64,000 nucleotides of DNA from Forficula auricularia. Lineage: Eukaryota > Arthropoda > Insecta > Dermaptera > Forficulidae. The translations under genes and the position numbers were made by a program. The DNA lies in assembly GCA_024734495.1 (NCBI GenBank), contig JALMQS010000099.1, positions 70,995,335 through 71,059,334 on the forward strand, read 5' to 3'. Every line of letters begins with the position of its first letter. Position 1 is the first letter of the stretch. The notes under the pieces are model-generated. The model was not told the DNA's origin and did not search any database. It saw only the letters and a program-made list of their open reading frames with translations. Positions 34,201-46,300 of this stretch are shown piece after piece.

Positions 34201-37200
34201 AATATATCGAGCTTTGTGAGCGCCTAGTGGAACAAACCCTTAGAATGCTATACAGTCCTAAAACCTTGAAGCAACAGCCCGAATTCGCCTTCACTATAAT
34301 TTATCTCATCCCAACACTTGCACTTGACTAAAAGTCCCACATCCCATATTTTTCATTGTTTGGGGAAAATACTCAAATCTAGGTTTATTCCTTCCCCCTT
34401 TCTTTCCCATCTGACCCTCGCAAAATTTCCATAAGCATCCCGAGTGCTCGTTCATCTGAGTTCTTCTCTTCAGATTCTTACATAGTCTGTTCAATTTTCT
34501 CAAATTTTATTAAGATATCCATAAATATTAAATTTAAAAATTGAATTCCAGGTATCCATATTTTCAAGTAGGCCAAGTGATTGCTAATAAAATTCCAAAT
34601 CAAGAAAGAAGCAAAAGTAACTTGGCCTTAAATCAATCTTTTGGAACGCTTAACAATACATCGTTGATTTATGGTCTTCAACATCAAAATAATAATTTGA
34701 TAAAAAACAACCAACAAGTTAGCAGCAAGAATATGAATCAAGCCACAAATGCCAATTCAATTATATCTCATTATGGAAGTCAAATTTCAATGAAAAATAC
34801 TTCTACCATTCCACATCATATATCAGATCAACAAACTAACTCTTATAAAAAATGGAATGAAGATGATTTTGCTGATATTTTAGGGTAAAAATTAATTACA
34901 AGGGGAGACTATGAATGGAAAATAATTTATATATATATTTATATATTTTTTTTCCAATTAAAGGGGAAAAGTAACTCACAATGAAATAAATAAAATTTTA
35001 CCTAAGGAAAGGACGCTAAAAGAAAATTTACCTAATTGGTCGCAAAATCAAAATCTTCATAATATAAGTCAAAATAGTACATCTAAAAGACAGAGTGCAA
35101 AAGAACACTATATGAATGTAGCGAGATATTTACCAGGACAAATAACAAACATAAATAGCAGGTAAAATCAAAGTTAAATCTAATATCACTTTTTAAAGAT
35201 TTCTAAAATCATTATTTTTCTAATTTATTAGAGACAATCCTCCGGATTATAAAACTTTGTCTATGCAAAATATTCGAGGTAATATAATTAATGGTTTTGA
35301 GCCTGTGTCTAATAGTTTTTCTGCCAAACAACACTATTTAAATCAATCCCGATATGTGACTGGTCAAACAACTAAATTACCATTACAAAATTCTAATCTT
35401 CCATTTTCCTTAGCAACTGGAGGTAAGATATATAATTTAAACATTAAATTAATATAATTTGAAAAGTTAAATCGGGTTAGACAAAAAAAGAAAAAAAAAC
35501 TAAAATCTAATAAATTCTTTATAAATATATTATGTTAATAGAATAAAAAAAGTAAAGACACTTTAATAATTAAAAAGTTTTCAGAAGGCAAGTGGATTTT
35601 AATTATATAGCAAAAGTATTAGTATATTCAGAATATAAAAAAAATATATTGTTTAGATAATTTAAATTAATTATATTTTAAAATTAATTGCAGAAAGTAA
35701 CAGAATTGTTTAATTTTTTGGAAATAAATCAGTATGTTTTCAGAGGAAACCTCGATGCATCGTTCATGTTAATGTGGTTTAGCTAAATATATTCTGGTTT
35801 GTTTACTTAAAAATTAGTCTTATATAAATAATACTTTCCACAACTATCGATTTTTTCCCTCTCATCCCGTTCAAAGACGATCTATCGAGGTTTCATTATT
35901 TATAATATGGTGCATATATTTTTATATAGGTATATATAATTTATTTGCTTATTGGATAAAAAATACTTGGTAGGTTTCACATTAAGATATTAAAATAAAA
36001 CGAATTTATTTTTGGAGAGACTTTAACCTCGATATATATATTTCGGGTGGCTAACCCATCTTCACGGACCTGGATAAGTTACTTTCTGTTGCTCCTGAAG
36101 ATGGGTTAGCCACCCGAAATATATATATCGAGATTAAAGTCCCTCCAAAAATAAATTCGTTTTATTTTAATAACTTAATGTGAAACCTGCCAAGTATTTT
36201 TTATCCAATAATTTAAAAAATGTTTCACCAAGTACCAACACCAAATTCCTTAAAAACTATAATTTATTTGCAACAAGTTTCTAAGGTTTTGCCTTTGTTT
36301 TCAGTCTAATAGTCTAATACAAATACTTTACAAGAAAATTGTTCAATAATATAAGACTTTCCAGCTTTTCTATTAAAATCTTTGATTTTTTACTAAATGC
36401 AATGGAGGTTGTTAAGACTTTATCCATGGCCTTTTTAATTATTAATATGATGTTTGTTCTTCCAATATTAACCCTCTAACTGCGGGTGTGGTTATAAACC
36501 ACATACTAAAATTATAGCGAGATGCGGGTTTGGCTTATAAACACATTGTTGATTTTTGCTAATGTCAAATAGAGGCTGTGGCCTATATACCTCTAAATTT
36601 TACCCGCAGTTAAATGATTAATCGGGAATCACTGGCTATGCTTGATTAAAGTCGATTTCTCAATTAAATATAAATATATTTATTTAGATCAAGCAGAAAG
36701 AAGATTCTTTTATTTATTTCTTATATTATATTTTATACTTAAATTCTGAATACTTAAAGTCAAAAATAATTCAGTAATCGACAATTGCCTCTCGAGACTG
36801 AAGAATTTGATTAAAGAAATAATATAATCTCTATTTTGGCATGGAAATATTAATTCAGTTATTTAATATAGTCAAAATTTGATGGAGATGACTTCTATTT
36901 TAATGTTCAGAAATTGTAAGCTTATATCTATTTATCTTTACTTCTTCTATTTTATTAGAATCTATTGAAATTCACTTATATTGTTATCTAGTTTTATTGA
37001 GTGATATTTATTTCAGAGTAATAATAATGTGGGATTTTATTCTTCGCTCCTTTCCCTGTAAAGTGCTTTTGAAAATAGGGATTCATTTTCGCCTTGAGAA
37101 AGACGTTTGTTGTTTGCTCGTCAAAATCTTTCGATAAAATGACAGGTGAACAGCAAGGACACGACCCTTTTATAAAGAAACAAGCGCGGGAAAAATTATA

Positions 37201-37818
37201 CATACGTCACCTAAAAGGCGGGAATGATTAACCAATCAGCTTAATTGCTAATTAGAGCCAGGGTTATAAAAGCAGCCAGCTCCTCGAAGCGAATTCAGTT
37301 GTTGTCATTCACTTGTCATGTGTGAGTTGTCACTTGTTGAAACTTATTGAATGAAGCAGCTCTCCGGAGTGACTGATCACCTTGGAACGATTTGGTAGAG
37401 ACAGCTTGTGTCTAAGAAGTAATTTGTATACACGTTCTGTAACGAAGAAGCAATAAATGCGGGCCTTGTGCCATTATTTTATGAAAAGCATGTTTCAACT
37501 GCCTAGTGCAAATTCTTATTTAAAATAGCATTTTCTGGCTTTAACGCCGCCAATAGAGATTCTAATCTCTGAAGATTATCTTCCATCCAAGCCCGGCGAA
37601 TCTTCTTCCAACTAACCCTTCGAGCCAAACATAATCATCCATCAACTTAATCATTTCCTATAATAATATTATTTCAAATATGTTTTATAGAAAAAGCATC
37701 CAGAGTTTCACTTCAATCAAGTGCGCTGTTCGGGGGACCCAGACAACCTGAAACTGTTTATGCCCGCACAGATTGGGCGGCAAAGTATTATTTTTTTCTT
37801 TATTTATTGTCTTTCTAA
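28201..37818 (+). CDS. MAK/CILK1: MAK/CILK1-type ciliary serine/threonine kinase
   Basis: RCK-family kinase (orthologue group of MAK, CILK1/ICK and worm DYF-5), which controls cilium length and intraflagellar transport turnaround. Exons: 28201-28301, 31863-32039, 32111-32323, 32811-33158, 34552-34884, 34964-35161, 35232-35422, 37691-37818; phases join and give 562 residues. It starts [20 protein letters not shown] (glycine loop), then [13 protein letters not shown] (Lys), [21 protein letters not shown] (catalytic loop), DFGLA and TDYVSTRW (the TxY activation motif), [18 protein letters not shown]. After the domain, YPYFQVGQV, an Asn/Gln/Ser-rich tail, two SRY/ARYLPG-like motifs ([28 protein letters not shown]) and ARTDWAAKY near the end, all family marks. 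The last residues YFFLYLLSF before TAA could be read-through of a further intron (GT at AA|GTATTA). Whether it is MAK or CILK1 cannot be decided; invertebrates often have one. Confidence 0.93.
28540..28950 (+). repeat. Dispersed repeat copy in MAK intron 1
   Basis: Shares TCGAGACTCGGAACTCTTTC and TTATCGTGGGTATCAGAATT with the copy at 12515-12990. Non-coding. Confidence 0.45.
29821..30006. mobile_element. Short TIR element with internal GGAAGTA repeats (copy 1)
   Basis: Ends CGAGGGGTGATCCGCG and CGCGGTTCACCCCTCG; perfect 8-bp duplications GTGCCGAC at 29813-29820 and 30007-30014. The middle is a minisatellite of TTGGAAGTACTTGGAAATAT-type units (about 29858-29970). Subterminal GGAAGTAGGTGTACACC occurs at both sides. 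Copy 2 is at 47357-47522. Confidence 0.8.
30281..30529. mobile_element. MITE (family B, copy 1) inside the RT remnant
   Basis: Ends CGACGCCTTAGAGAGTAAAC and the near-complement TTTACACTCTAAGCCGA. About 249 bp, clearly homologous to 31416-31674 along its length. Confidence 0.65.
31416..31674. mobile_element. MITE (family B, copy 2) inside the RT remnant
   Basis: Ends CGTCGCCTTAGAGTGTAAAC and GTTTACACTCTAAGGCGACG, with ACAT on both sides (31412-31415, 31675-31678). About 259 bp, no coding capacity. Confidence 0.7.
33979..34239. mobile_element. MITE, PIF/Harbinger-like, in MAK intron 4
   Basis: Imperfect terminal repeats GGCTTTCCACTAAGCACTCACG and the complement of GTGAGCGCCTAGTGGAACAA, both sides flanked by TTA. 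261 bp, GC-richer than the intron. The TTA duplication suggests PIF/Harbinger. Confidence 0.55.
35949..36211. repeat. Foldback repeat with hammerhead-like core in MAK intron 7
   Basis: Arms begin TTGGATAAAAAATACTTGG and its complement; centre near 36080. The right arm has an intact core (36091-36132); in the left arm the C of CUGA is changed to G. A nearby tail TTTCACCAAGTACCAACACC follows at 36226. Confidence 0.8.
36091..36132 (+). ncRNA. Hammerhead-like core with AU palindrome as helix III
   Basis: CTC (36092-36094) pairs with GAG (36130-36132). CTGAAGA 36095-36101, extra T 36102, GGGT/ACCC helix II (36103-36106, 36112-36115), GAAA 36116-36119, ATATATATAT 36119-36128, C36129 as H17. Confidence 0.5.
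36212..37690. other. Rest of MAK intron 7
   Basis: AT-rich intron. Holds short direct repeats of GCGGGT...TATAAACCACA type at 36480-36615 and the LTR-like promoter region at 37028-37540. Confidence 0.4.
37028..37540 (+). promoter_or_regulatory. LTR-like promoter and poly(A) block
   Basis: GC-richer than its surroundings, with CCAAT at 37232, TATAAAAG at 37265-37272, a start-like TCAGTTGT about 35 bp on, and AATAAA at 37452-37457 followed by a GT-rich stretch. This order is that of an LTR (U3-R). No second copy, TG...CA ends or target duplication was found, so it may be an old solo LTR or a cryptic promoter within the MAK intron. Confidence 0.35.
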
Positions 37819-40370
37819 TTTGAATTGTATTTAAATTTATGATTGTCTTTTCAGATATTTAAAATAAAATAAAATAGAAAATTAAATAAGTCTCTATCTG
37901 TGATGAGAGAATTTATAATTAAAGAAAAAGTGCACTTTCATTGATGAAAGCAGGTTATATAATTACAATTTTAATTTCTTTTTATGTAATTTATTTCAAT
38001 ACTTGTAATCTTAATATGTAACATTTTATATTTACTTAATTAATGTACATATATTTTAAACACAAAATTCCTTTTTGTTTCATTATTTAAAAACAAAGCT
38101 TAATAAATTATATATGAATTATCATACATTTATTATTTATCAGTTTTCTTTTCTAGATTGATATTTTCAAGACAGAGTGACGGACTAATAATTTAGAACT
38201 CATTTTTAGATTTAATAATAAATGCATATAGTAAACAAAGTAATTAGATTTATATCTATAATTAAAATCTCAATTTTTTTTTAATTTTTATTAATTATTA
38301 GATGAAATATCATAATTTATATTGATGTTTCAGATCCTCTTTAAAGTGTACAACATTTTGCATTTTTTAACTCCGGTTGGAATTATTTCATAATTTAATG
38401 ACACTATTTAATATCCATTCAATTAGAACAAACACCATAGACCTTTCTATTGGATTAAAATGTTGATAAATTGCCCGGTGGGTGGCAGTATTCTGTCCGA
38501 TCTTTTTTGTGTGTCTTTGGGGACAAAATGTGCTTCAAGAAGAGTCGACTTTTATGCAATATTTTACTTCTAAATAAATATCATATTACTAATATAAATA
38601 TGAAATAATGATAAAAATATAGATAATCGTATAGAAATTATAGTTTTTTTTTTATTTTTATAAACATAGTACAGATAAATATTTAATAGCAGCCATTCTC
38701 TAAATAGGGTTCCGCGAGAATTTTTATATGAGAAAAAAAATCAACGGTCCAAAGCATTGTAGCAATATTTCTCGACATTTAATATTTGTATTGGCAATGA
38801 ATTCAATTGGTACTATTCTATTAGAAAAGCGTTTCGGAAACTAAGGTATACCACGTATCGATCTACAAGAAAACAATAGGGCTTCCCAAGAGATTTTACG
38901 AAATATTTCCAAAGTTCCTCCTAACAAAACATTATAAAGAACAATGGACTATGGCCAATATAAATAACATCATTCATTTTATTTATTTATTTTTTATTTT
39001 AGTGCCTAAATCTTGCATAATTAATTCATGCAAAAGATTTACTCAAGGTCTCCGAGTAGTTTATATTCGTTGTACAAATATTTACTAATTTTATTATTGT
39101 TATATTCTTAGATTAATTCTTAATTCCAGGATAAAGTGAATGGTGTTGTATATAATGATATTTCATCTAATAAAAATATAATTCATAATTTAAAATAATT
39201 TCTTTTTTTTTAATATAAATATTATTTTTGTATAAAACTAATTATAATGACACAACTTGAGAATTGTTAAAATTTTGGTTTCTAAAAATTATAAGTGCAC
39301 AAGAAAACGAAGATGTAGAATATTCAATTTATATTATATTCAGTTTGCTCATAATTTAAACAATTTCAGGTCTAGATAAAAAGTAACAATCAATCCTTGA
39401 GATTTTTATAATATAATTATATAGGTCACTCAAAGATTTTATGGAATTCAATTAGCATTTGGATATTATATTTTGTTAAAAATAATAGAAATATTCAATA
39501 AAAACAAAAGCTAAATCAAATGATATGAAGAAGCTTTCTTTATTCCTAAAATATGTATTGGATAATTAAATAGCTAAATAATTAAAAATTAGGAAAAATT
39601 AATTTACATTTAAAATAATAGATTGCTTAAAATGAATTAAAGAAAAAAAGCAATTACATTAATTCAAAAAATTTACAATAGAAATTTTCCTCTCAATTTT
39701 TTTTTTTTTTATAAATTCAACTTATTTTAAAAAATAAAAGGAGAAATAACAATTTGCTTTTCTTTGGTTAAATAAAAACATTTTAAAATAATATTTTAAT
39801 TATATCAGTCTACAAATATTATAATATTTGAAGTATATATATGTAGTAAAATAAAAATTTAATAAATTCTCTATAATAATATACATATTTAACGAGTTGA
39901 CATTTATTCATTTCTGAAGCAATAAATATTATGAGATTATACATAAAATTTGAATATGAATTTAATTTATCGCCCTATAACAAGACCATTATTTAAAATT
40001 AATAAAATCTATTATGAATATTGTTTACAAATGTAGTAAACTTAGTAATAAATAAATGTTTACAAAATTAAATTGTTTAGAAATGAATAGTTAAAATAAA
40101 AATTGTTATGTTTAATTATTATATGGTCTTGAATAAGTTCACTAATTTTTATGACTAAAGGTTTAGAATCGCAAGCCTGAAGGGATATATATATATATAT
40201 TATATATATTTTATATTATATAAATTTATAAATATATAACATTAATCAAATTAGTTGAGAGATTCAGGTAAAATTAAACTGAAAATAAATTAACTAGAGA
40301 CATTATTTTAAAAACTGAAAAAATAAGTTTAACAACATAAGAACATGTAAAGAAAACCTACCTAATTTTT
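37819..40370. other. AT-rich region between convergent MAK and TOM1
   Basis: 2.5 kb of low-complexity AT-rich DNA with a TA run at 40185-40225. Poly(A) signals for both genes are expected here; many AATAAA matches prevent a choice. No gene or clear element seen. Confidence 0.5.
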
Positions 40371-43300
40371 TCATAAGGCGAATAATGAGCTTTCTTTATC
40401 GGCATCTTTATTAATTTGCTTATGTTGACGATTTACTGTAACCGAAGTAGTAGTGGTAGTAGTGGTTGACGGTGATGCAGTTGTTGCTAATGTTGGCAAA
40501 GCTTCAGCTGCAGCGGCTCGTTCTGCTAAAAATCTCTCAAATTCATGACTTGTAAGTGATTCTTCAGGTGGTGCTTCTGATCCTTCAGCAACAGTCTTAA
40601 ATAACAAACAAAAATAAAACATTATTATACTAATAAAATATACAGATAAATTCTAAATTTAAAGCCCCTACACACCTCCTGACACGACTGCCCTACCCGA
40701 CCGTCGTGTCGGGGCCTTTCCTACATACGTCCCGACACGACAACCCTACCCGACCAAACAAGGTGAAGCGACCACCAGGCCAGTATAGAAGAACAAGTGC
40801 TTGTGGCGTGAAGTTGCATTAAAATGGCTCTATCGGTTAATCAAAAAATAGGTGTAGCTTTGTGCGCAGTGATAGTCTCAGACAAAGAACGTAGAAAGAA
40901 GAGAAAAGTGTGGTCTAAGACGAGGAAGTGTCTCCAATTTTTTTTAATAACTACTAGTGTAGTATCGGGTGTTAGTTTTTTTTATAAATTTCCAGTAATA
41001 CACTGTAACACTCATTCCTCCTGTCTCTATTTGCGTAATTTTTATCTTCAACATCCCATAAACAACGGCACTCCTTCCAACATTCAAGAAATTCGACGAT
41101 AACTTCTTTTTCAGCGTCCATGTTTAATGAAAATAAATTGAAAATTGTGACTGAAGGGTTGGTTGGGTAGTGAAGTCGGGACGACAACACACGTTCCAAC
41201 CCGACAGAAAGAGTGGTGGGGGTTAGGGCGGTTGGATGGTTCTCCCGATACGATCACCCGACGATAGGGCCTGACAGTTTTCATGATCCGACAAGCCTAC
41301 ACACGATCCAACTGTCGGGCCAACCGCTGTAGGACCCGACGGTTGGGTGGCCGTGTCAGGACATGTGTAGGGCCCTTAATACGACCATTTAAATTTTAAA
41401 AACTTAAGAATTTTTTATATAAAAAGCAGCTATAAATAAACTTCTACGTTATCTAAAAAAAAAACAACAAAAAATATGTTACCCTTTCATCGAGCCAAGC
41501 TGCCATTTCATCAAAGTCACTTTCATAATGCATCTTAAAACAAACAAATAAATAAAAATAAATAGAATAAAAATAAATAAATAAAAATGATAAGGAAATC
41601 AAAAAAAAAAAAATTAATTAGCGAATCATAGATATTGTAAAAAATATATACCTAAACCATGAAATATTTATAAAATATTGTTTACAAAATATGAATGAGT
41701 GATAAGTATTCTGGTGAATAATTCTATTAAAAAAATTGATGTTTTCTATTTATTAAATAATCCACATATACAAACCGAACAATTTAGAAGTTTAATAATA
41801 TTATATTATTTCCTAAATCTTTCAAGTATTCACTCATTAATCCGTCTAATGTAAATAATGAAAAAATATATATATATTTCTTAAGGACATTAATTTTTTC
41901 AAACTACAACTTTTAATTTATAAAAATTGAATTGTTTAAAGGAGGATGAATGAATTTCAATTGCTTCTTTTCAGTGGGTGAGTATCTTACAATGTTAACA
42001 TCTGTAATTAGCAGACCATTAATGCCCTGTGAACCCACTAACTCGCTGTTATTCTTGTCCGCAGTTTCCACTGAGAAAGAGATGCCATGAAATATTTGGA
42101 TAAACCACTTGAATTAATAAAAAAAAGAATATTAAAAGAAGCAATTGAATTTCATTCATCCTCCTTTAAAAAATTAACATATCCAGTACGCACCAAGCTA
42201 ATTAAATTTCATATTAAAGATTGTATTATTTGAAATAGTTTATCATTATTAACTCTTGATGAAAATCTTTGAAAAAAAAGTGTTTTTTAATGATCCCGAA
42301 ATTGTCATTCATAATATACATTTAGGAGCAGAATTTTATAATAATTAACTTAGGAAAATTGAATTTAATAAATATGAATTCTTCTTTAAATGTTTAAGAA
42401 AATGTGAAACTTGCCCTTAAAAAAATCATGTTAATCCCTGAAAAATAAAGGCTATCAGAAGAATAAATCAATATTTGTATTAAATTTAAAAAAAAGAGAT
42501 AGAAAGATCAAGTTATTATCAGAAAAATAGATGGGAATAAAAGCTGGTGAATCTAATTTAATTCCTTTTAAGCCTTCACAGATTGAATAAAAAGGGTCAA
42601 GTTTAAGGGTTTTTCCTATCAGAAATATGAAATAAAAGATGGTTCAAAATCATCAACTTCGCCCCTATAATATTCAGAAATCCAAGAGGCTACAGGGTCT
42701 ATAATGACTTATAAGTGCTGCACCTTCTGGAGTACTCCTTCCATTCTTATCAACGTATCATAAATAAAGAAAAGTAAAGGAATGAATATTGCAATGGAAA
42801 TAAATGAGATGTTTAAATACGTCACTCTAGTCTGTACTTTGCACTAATGATCTTTGTTGTTAAATTCTATTTCAATCTAATATTCTTTTGTAAAATACAT
42901 TAACCAGAAGATGTATAATAAAATAATGGATAGTTCTACTAGTTCAATTCAACTTGTTATAGGTCTGCGACTTATACAACTATGCAAAATCTGAATTATT
43001 CACCAAATCACAAAAGAAAGAAAATGAAATAATTATTAACTAATTCAGTTTTTAACAAAATCAATTTTCTTTCTCAAAAACCAAAGCTGCAAGCAACAAA
43101 AAGCATGATTCGTTAATTAATAGCTTTAAAGCAAAGAAAATGTTTTTTATTTGTTAACATTCTTACCTGAATTAAATCTTCCTGAGGTTTCCAGATCAAA
43201 CAATAATCATGCAGCCGAGACACCAAAACAAAGTACGAGGATAGGAAGAGAGAAAAGTTGTAACAAATAAGCAGAAGAATACAATTCCAAAGGGAAAAAA

Positions 43301-46300
43301 GAAGAACAAAGAGAAAAAATCAACAAACAAGAAGTTTAAACAAAAATATAATAATATTCCAATAATACAAATAATAGCAACACCAACCAACTAATTAGAA
43401 CAACAACACTGAAAATAACCATTTAGATACGTGCTTTGGAACACTAAATTTTGGAAATCAAAATATTATTTAGTTGTTAGTAATAACAAAAGAATGCTTT
43501 AATTGACAAATGAGCTTACCACGGGTTGGCCTCGATTTTGAGCTATTGCTCCTAATCCTCCGGATACCGGTTCTGGTTCTAGATTCGCTTGGTAAGAGCT
43601 ACTAAGTCTTGAAAAGAAAATATATATATTATTAATATAGAAATTTATCATATTTTAATGTTTTTGTTGATAGTGGAGTGCAATTAGACATAAATGACAA
43701 ACCTCGTAACCCAGTTATTCTATTATAAATAGAATATTTTTTATTTTTTTGTAAAATCAAGTAATAAAAGTTCACCGTTTAAAAATTAAAGCTAAATTTT
43801 TTTTGGAGAAAACAGAAATTATTATAAAATTGATTAAAACTTAAACAATTCCTACAAATTTATTTTATATACTATTAAATTGAAAGTTTTTTGTGACGTA
43901 GCAGACTTTTTATATATTGAAGGAGACAATAAAAGAGTGTGTCTTCTGCTGGAATTACAAATTTTATTTATTTACGAGACTATAGTTTCGAGGGCTTTGC
44001 CCTCTTCATCAGTCTAATTACAATTGATTCACAGGAATTAGGAACTATAGTCTCGTTATAAATAAATAAAATTTATAATTCCAGCAGAAGACTCACTCTT
44101 TTATTGTCTCCTTCAATTTATATACTATTATATATATTCGAATCCCGGCTGATCCTTTTGTCTATAATAAAAAAATATTTTCTTCGTTCTCTAATTTAAT
44201 TTAATTTATATATTTTTATTTTATTCAATATACAGGAATTATCCCAATTATAATATTAATTCTGACATTTCCTTTCAATATTCACCTTCCGTTCTCGCAC
44301 CAAGCTATTGTGTCCGTGTTTTAGCTAACAAATATAATAAAAAAAATCATGGAAATCCGTTCAATGGGTTCCGATGTAAAAACCTAATTGCGCTCCTATA
44401 AGAAATAAATACAAATATTTTATAAAAATAAGCAGCATATCATTTTGAACATCAAAATTTTCTGGATTAAGTAATAAGAAAATTTTTTGCGTTAGTGTGA
44501 AAATTCCTTTTCTCATTGATAAATGAATATTTTTTTTTTGAAACCTATGATTGTTAATTAAAGCATTTAATGATTGTATAAAATAATTGTATTTATTTCT
44601 TAAAGATTTATCAAGATTGTGTATTATTTTAAATTAGATTAAAGTTAAATACCCATTTTTGGATGATTCATAAGTAACATTTCTTGATTGGGCAAACATA
44701 TCAAATTCAGAATCCTCTTTATCTTTTTCTTTTTCTTTGTCTTTATGCGATCCTTGATGCGCAGTAACAGAGCTAAGCATACTCAACTGGGCTGAAGCTG
44801 TAGGTGCTGCTCCAAGTGTTAGTGGTAAAAATATTTATTATATATAAATAATTTTTAAAAAATATGTAAAAATGTTGCTTATTTACTTAGACCAGAAAGT
44901 TGAGTATTTAAATCTGACGTATTGGCGGCTCCATCACTCAAATCAATCAAAGATTCTGGTTGAGTTACAGCTGAAATAGCAGCTGAAGGAGTTTTTTGGC
45001 CTTCTCGATTGTTTTCAAAACGAGAATATCTGAAATAGAAATAAATTTAAAATTACGAAATAACAAATCCCCTCCCCAGGTAACACACAATATCCCCAGA
45101 ATATTCTAAGTTATTTAAAGGACATATATATTCCAATTATCTCCAGGAGATCCACAGAATATTTGTATGGGCGTTAATCTTCTGAGAATATTCTTTTCCG
45201 AATATTCCAAGAATGCGCAACTAGGAATATTCCGGGAAAGGGAATTTAATGTCCTACACGAATATTTTAGTTCTAAGAAAATTCCCAGAATATCTACGAA
45301 GATTGAAAGATTATTCACAGGATATTCAAATGTCCAGAGAAGATATTATCAGAATATTTATAGATTATTCTTGTGCTACCTGGGCTCATTCAAGTTTGAT
45401 TGTTAAGAGGCTAATGACCGATTTCACCTAGGTACCAAACTTAAACCAAGGTAGCACTTAAATTAATCTAAAACCAACTTTTAAGGTAAATTGTATTGCC
45501 TCACTGATAGTTAAGTAAAAATCATCGCTTATGATGTATACAGTTTACTTTTAAAGTTGGTTTTAGATTAATTTTAGTGCTATCTTGAATTAAATTTGGT
45601 TGGTGTAAGAAGTCTGGGCCTCGATTTTTGTGAAAGAAGCAAGTGGATGTCAAGATATAAAAAACCAAAGTTTGGTTGGAATAAATATAAATATATTATA
45701 ACTATCGAAATTCCTCTTAATATTATTATCATTATCTTAAATAAACCATATATTGGTATATATGAGAATACTAATATGAGTGAATTTCGATAGTTTTCTT
45801 CTTTAAATAGAATTGTTGTATGTTTGATAATAAAAAATTAGTAAGTAAGTAAACTAGCCTGAGAAATACGTTGTTAAGTAAGTGCTATCTTGGATTAAAT
45901 TTGGTTGGTGTAAGAGAATCTGGGCCTCGATTTTTGTGAAAGAAGCAAGTGGATGTCAAGATATAAAAAACAAAGTTTGGTTGGAATAAATATAAATATA
46001 TTATAACTATCGAAATTCCCTCTTAATAGTATTATCATTATCTTAAATAAACCATATATTGGTATATATGAGAATACTAATATGAGTGAATTTCGATAGT
46101 TATACTCTTCTTTAAATAGAATTGTTATTATGTTTGATAATCAAAAATTAGTAAGTAAGTAAACTAGCCTGAGAAATACGTTGTTAAGTTCATCGTTGAT
46201 GCGTAAAAGTTCTGCAGTAATTTCATCGTTTGAAAGTTTACCAATCAATTCAACAAGACGTTGTTGCATAGCACGACAAGTTGAATGTAATTCCTAAAAT

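Larger units (their letters stand above)
40662..41375. mobile_element. PIF/Harbinger remnant with both coding regions truncated
   Basis: Ends AAGCCCCTACACACCTCCTG and the complement of CAGGACATGTGTAGGGCCC, with TTA on both sides (40659-40661, 41376-41378). Internally a + strand start (40824-40940) and a - strand MADF reading (40972-41199) face each other, so the middle of the element has been lost. Subterminal GTCGTGTCGGG/CCCGACACGAC repeats are abundant. It lies in the intron before the last TOM1 exon. Confidence 0.75.

Noticed and set aside
34306..34503. 65-codon minus-strand frame in MAK intron 4
   Set aside because: No family resemblance and no splice or promoter context.
43196..43390. 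Hydrophobic 64-codon minus-strand frame
   Set aside because: It is translation of a long polypyrimidine tract upstream of the TOM1 microexon.
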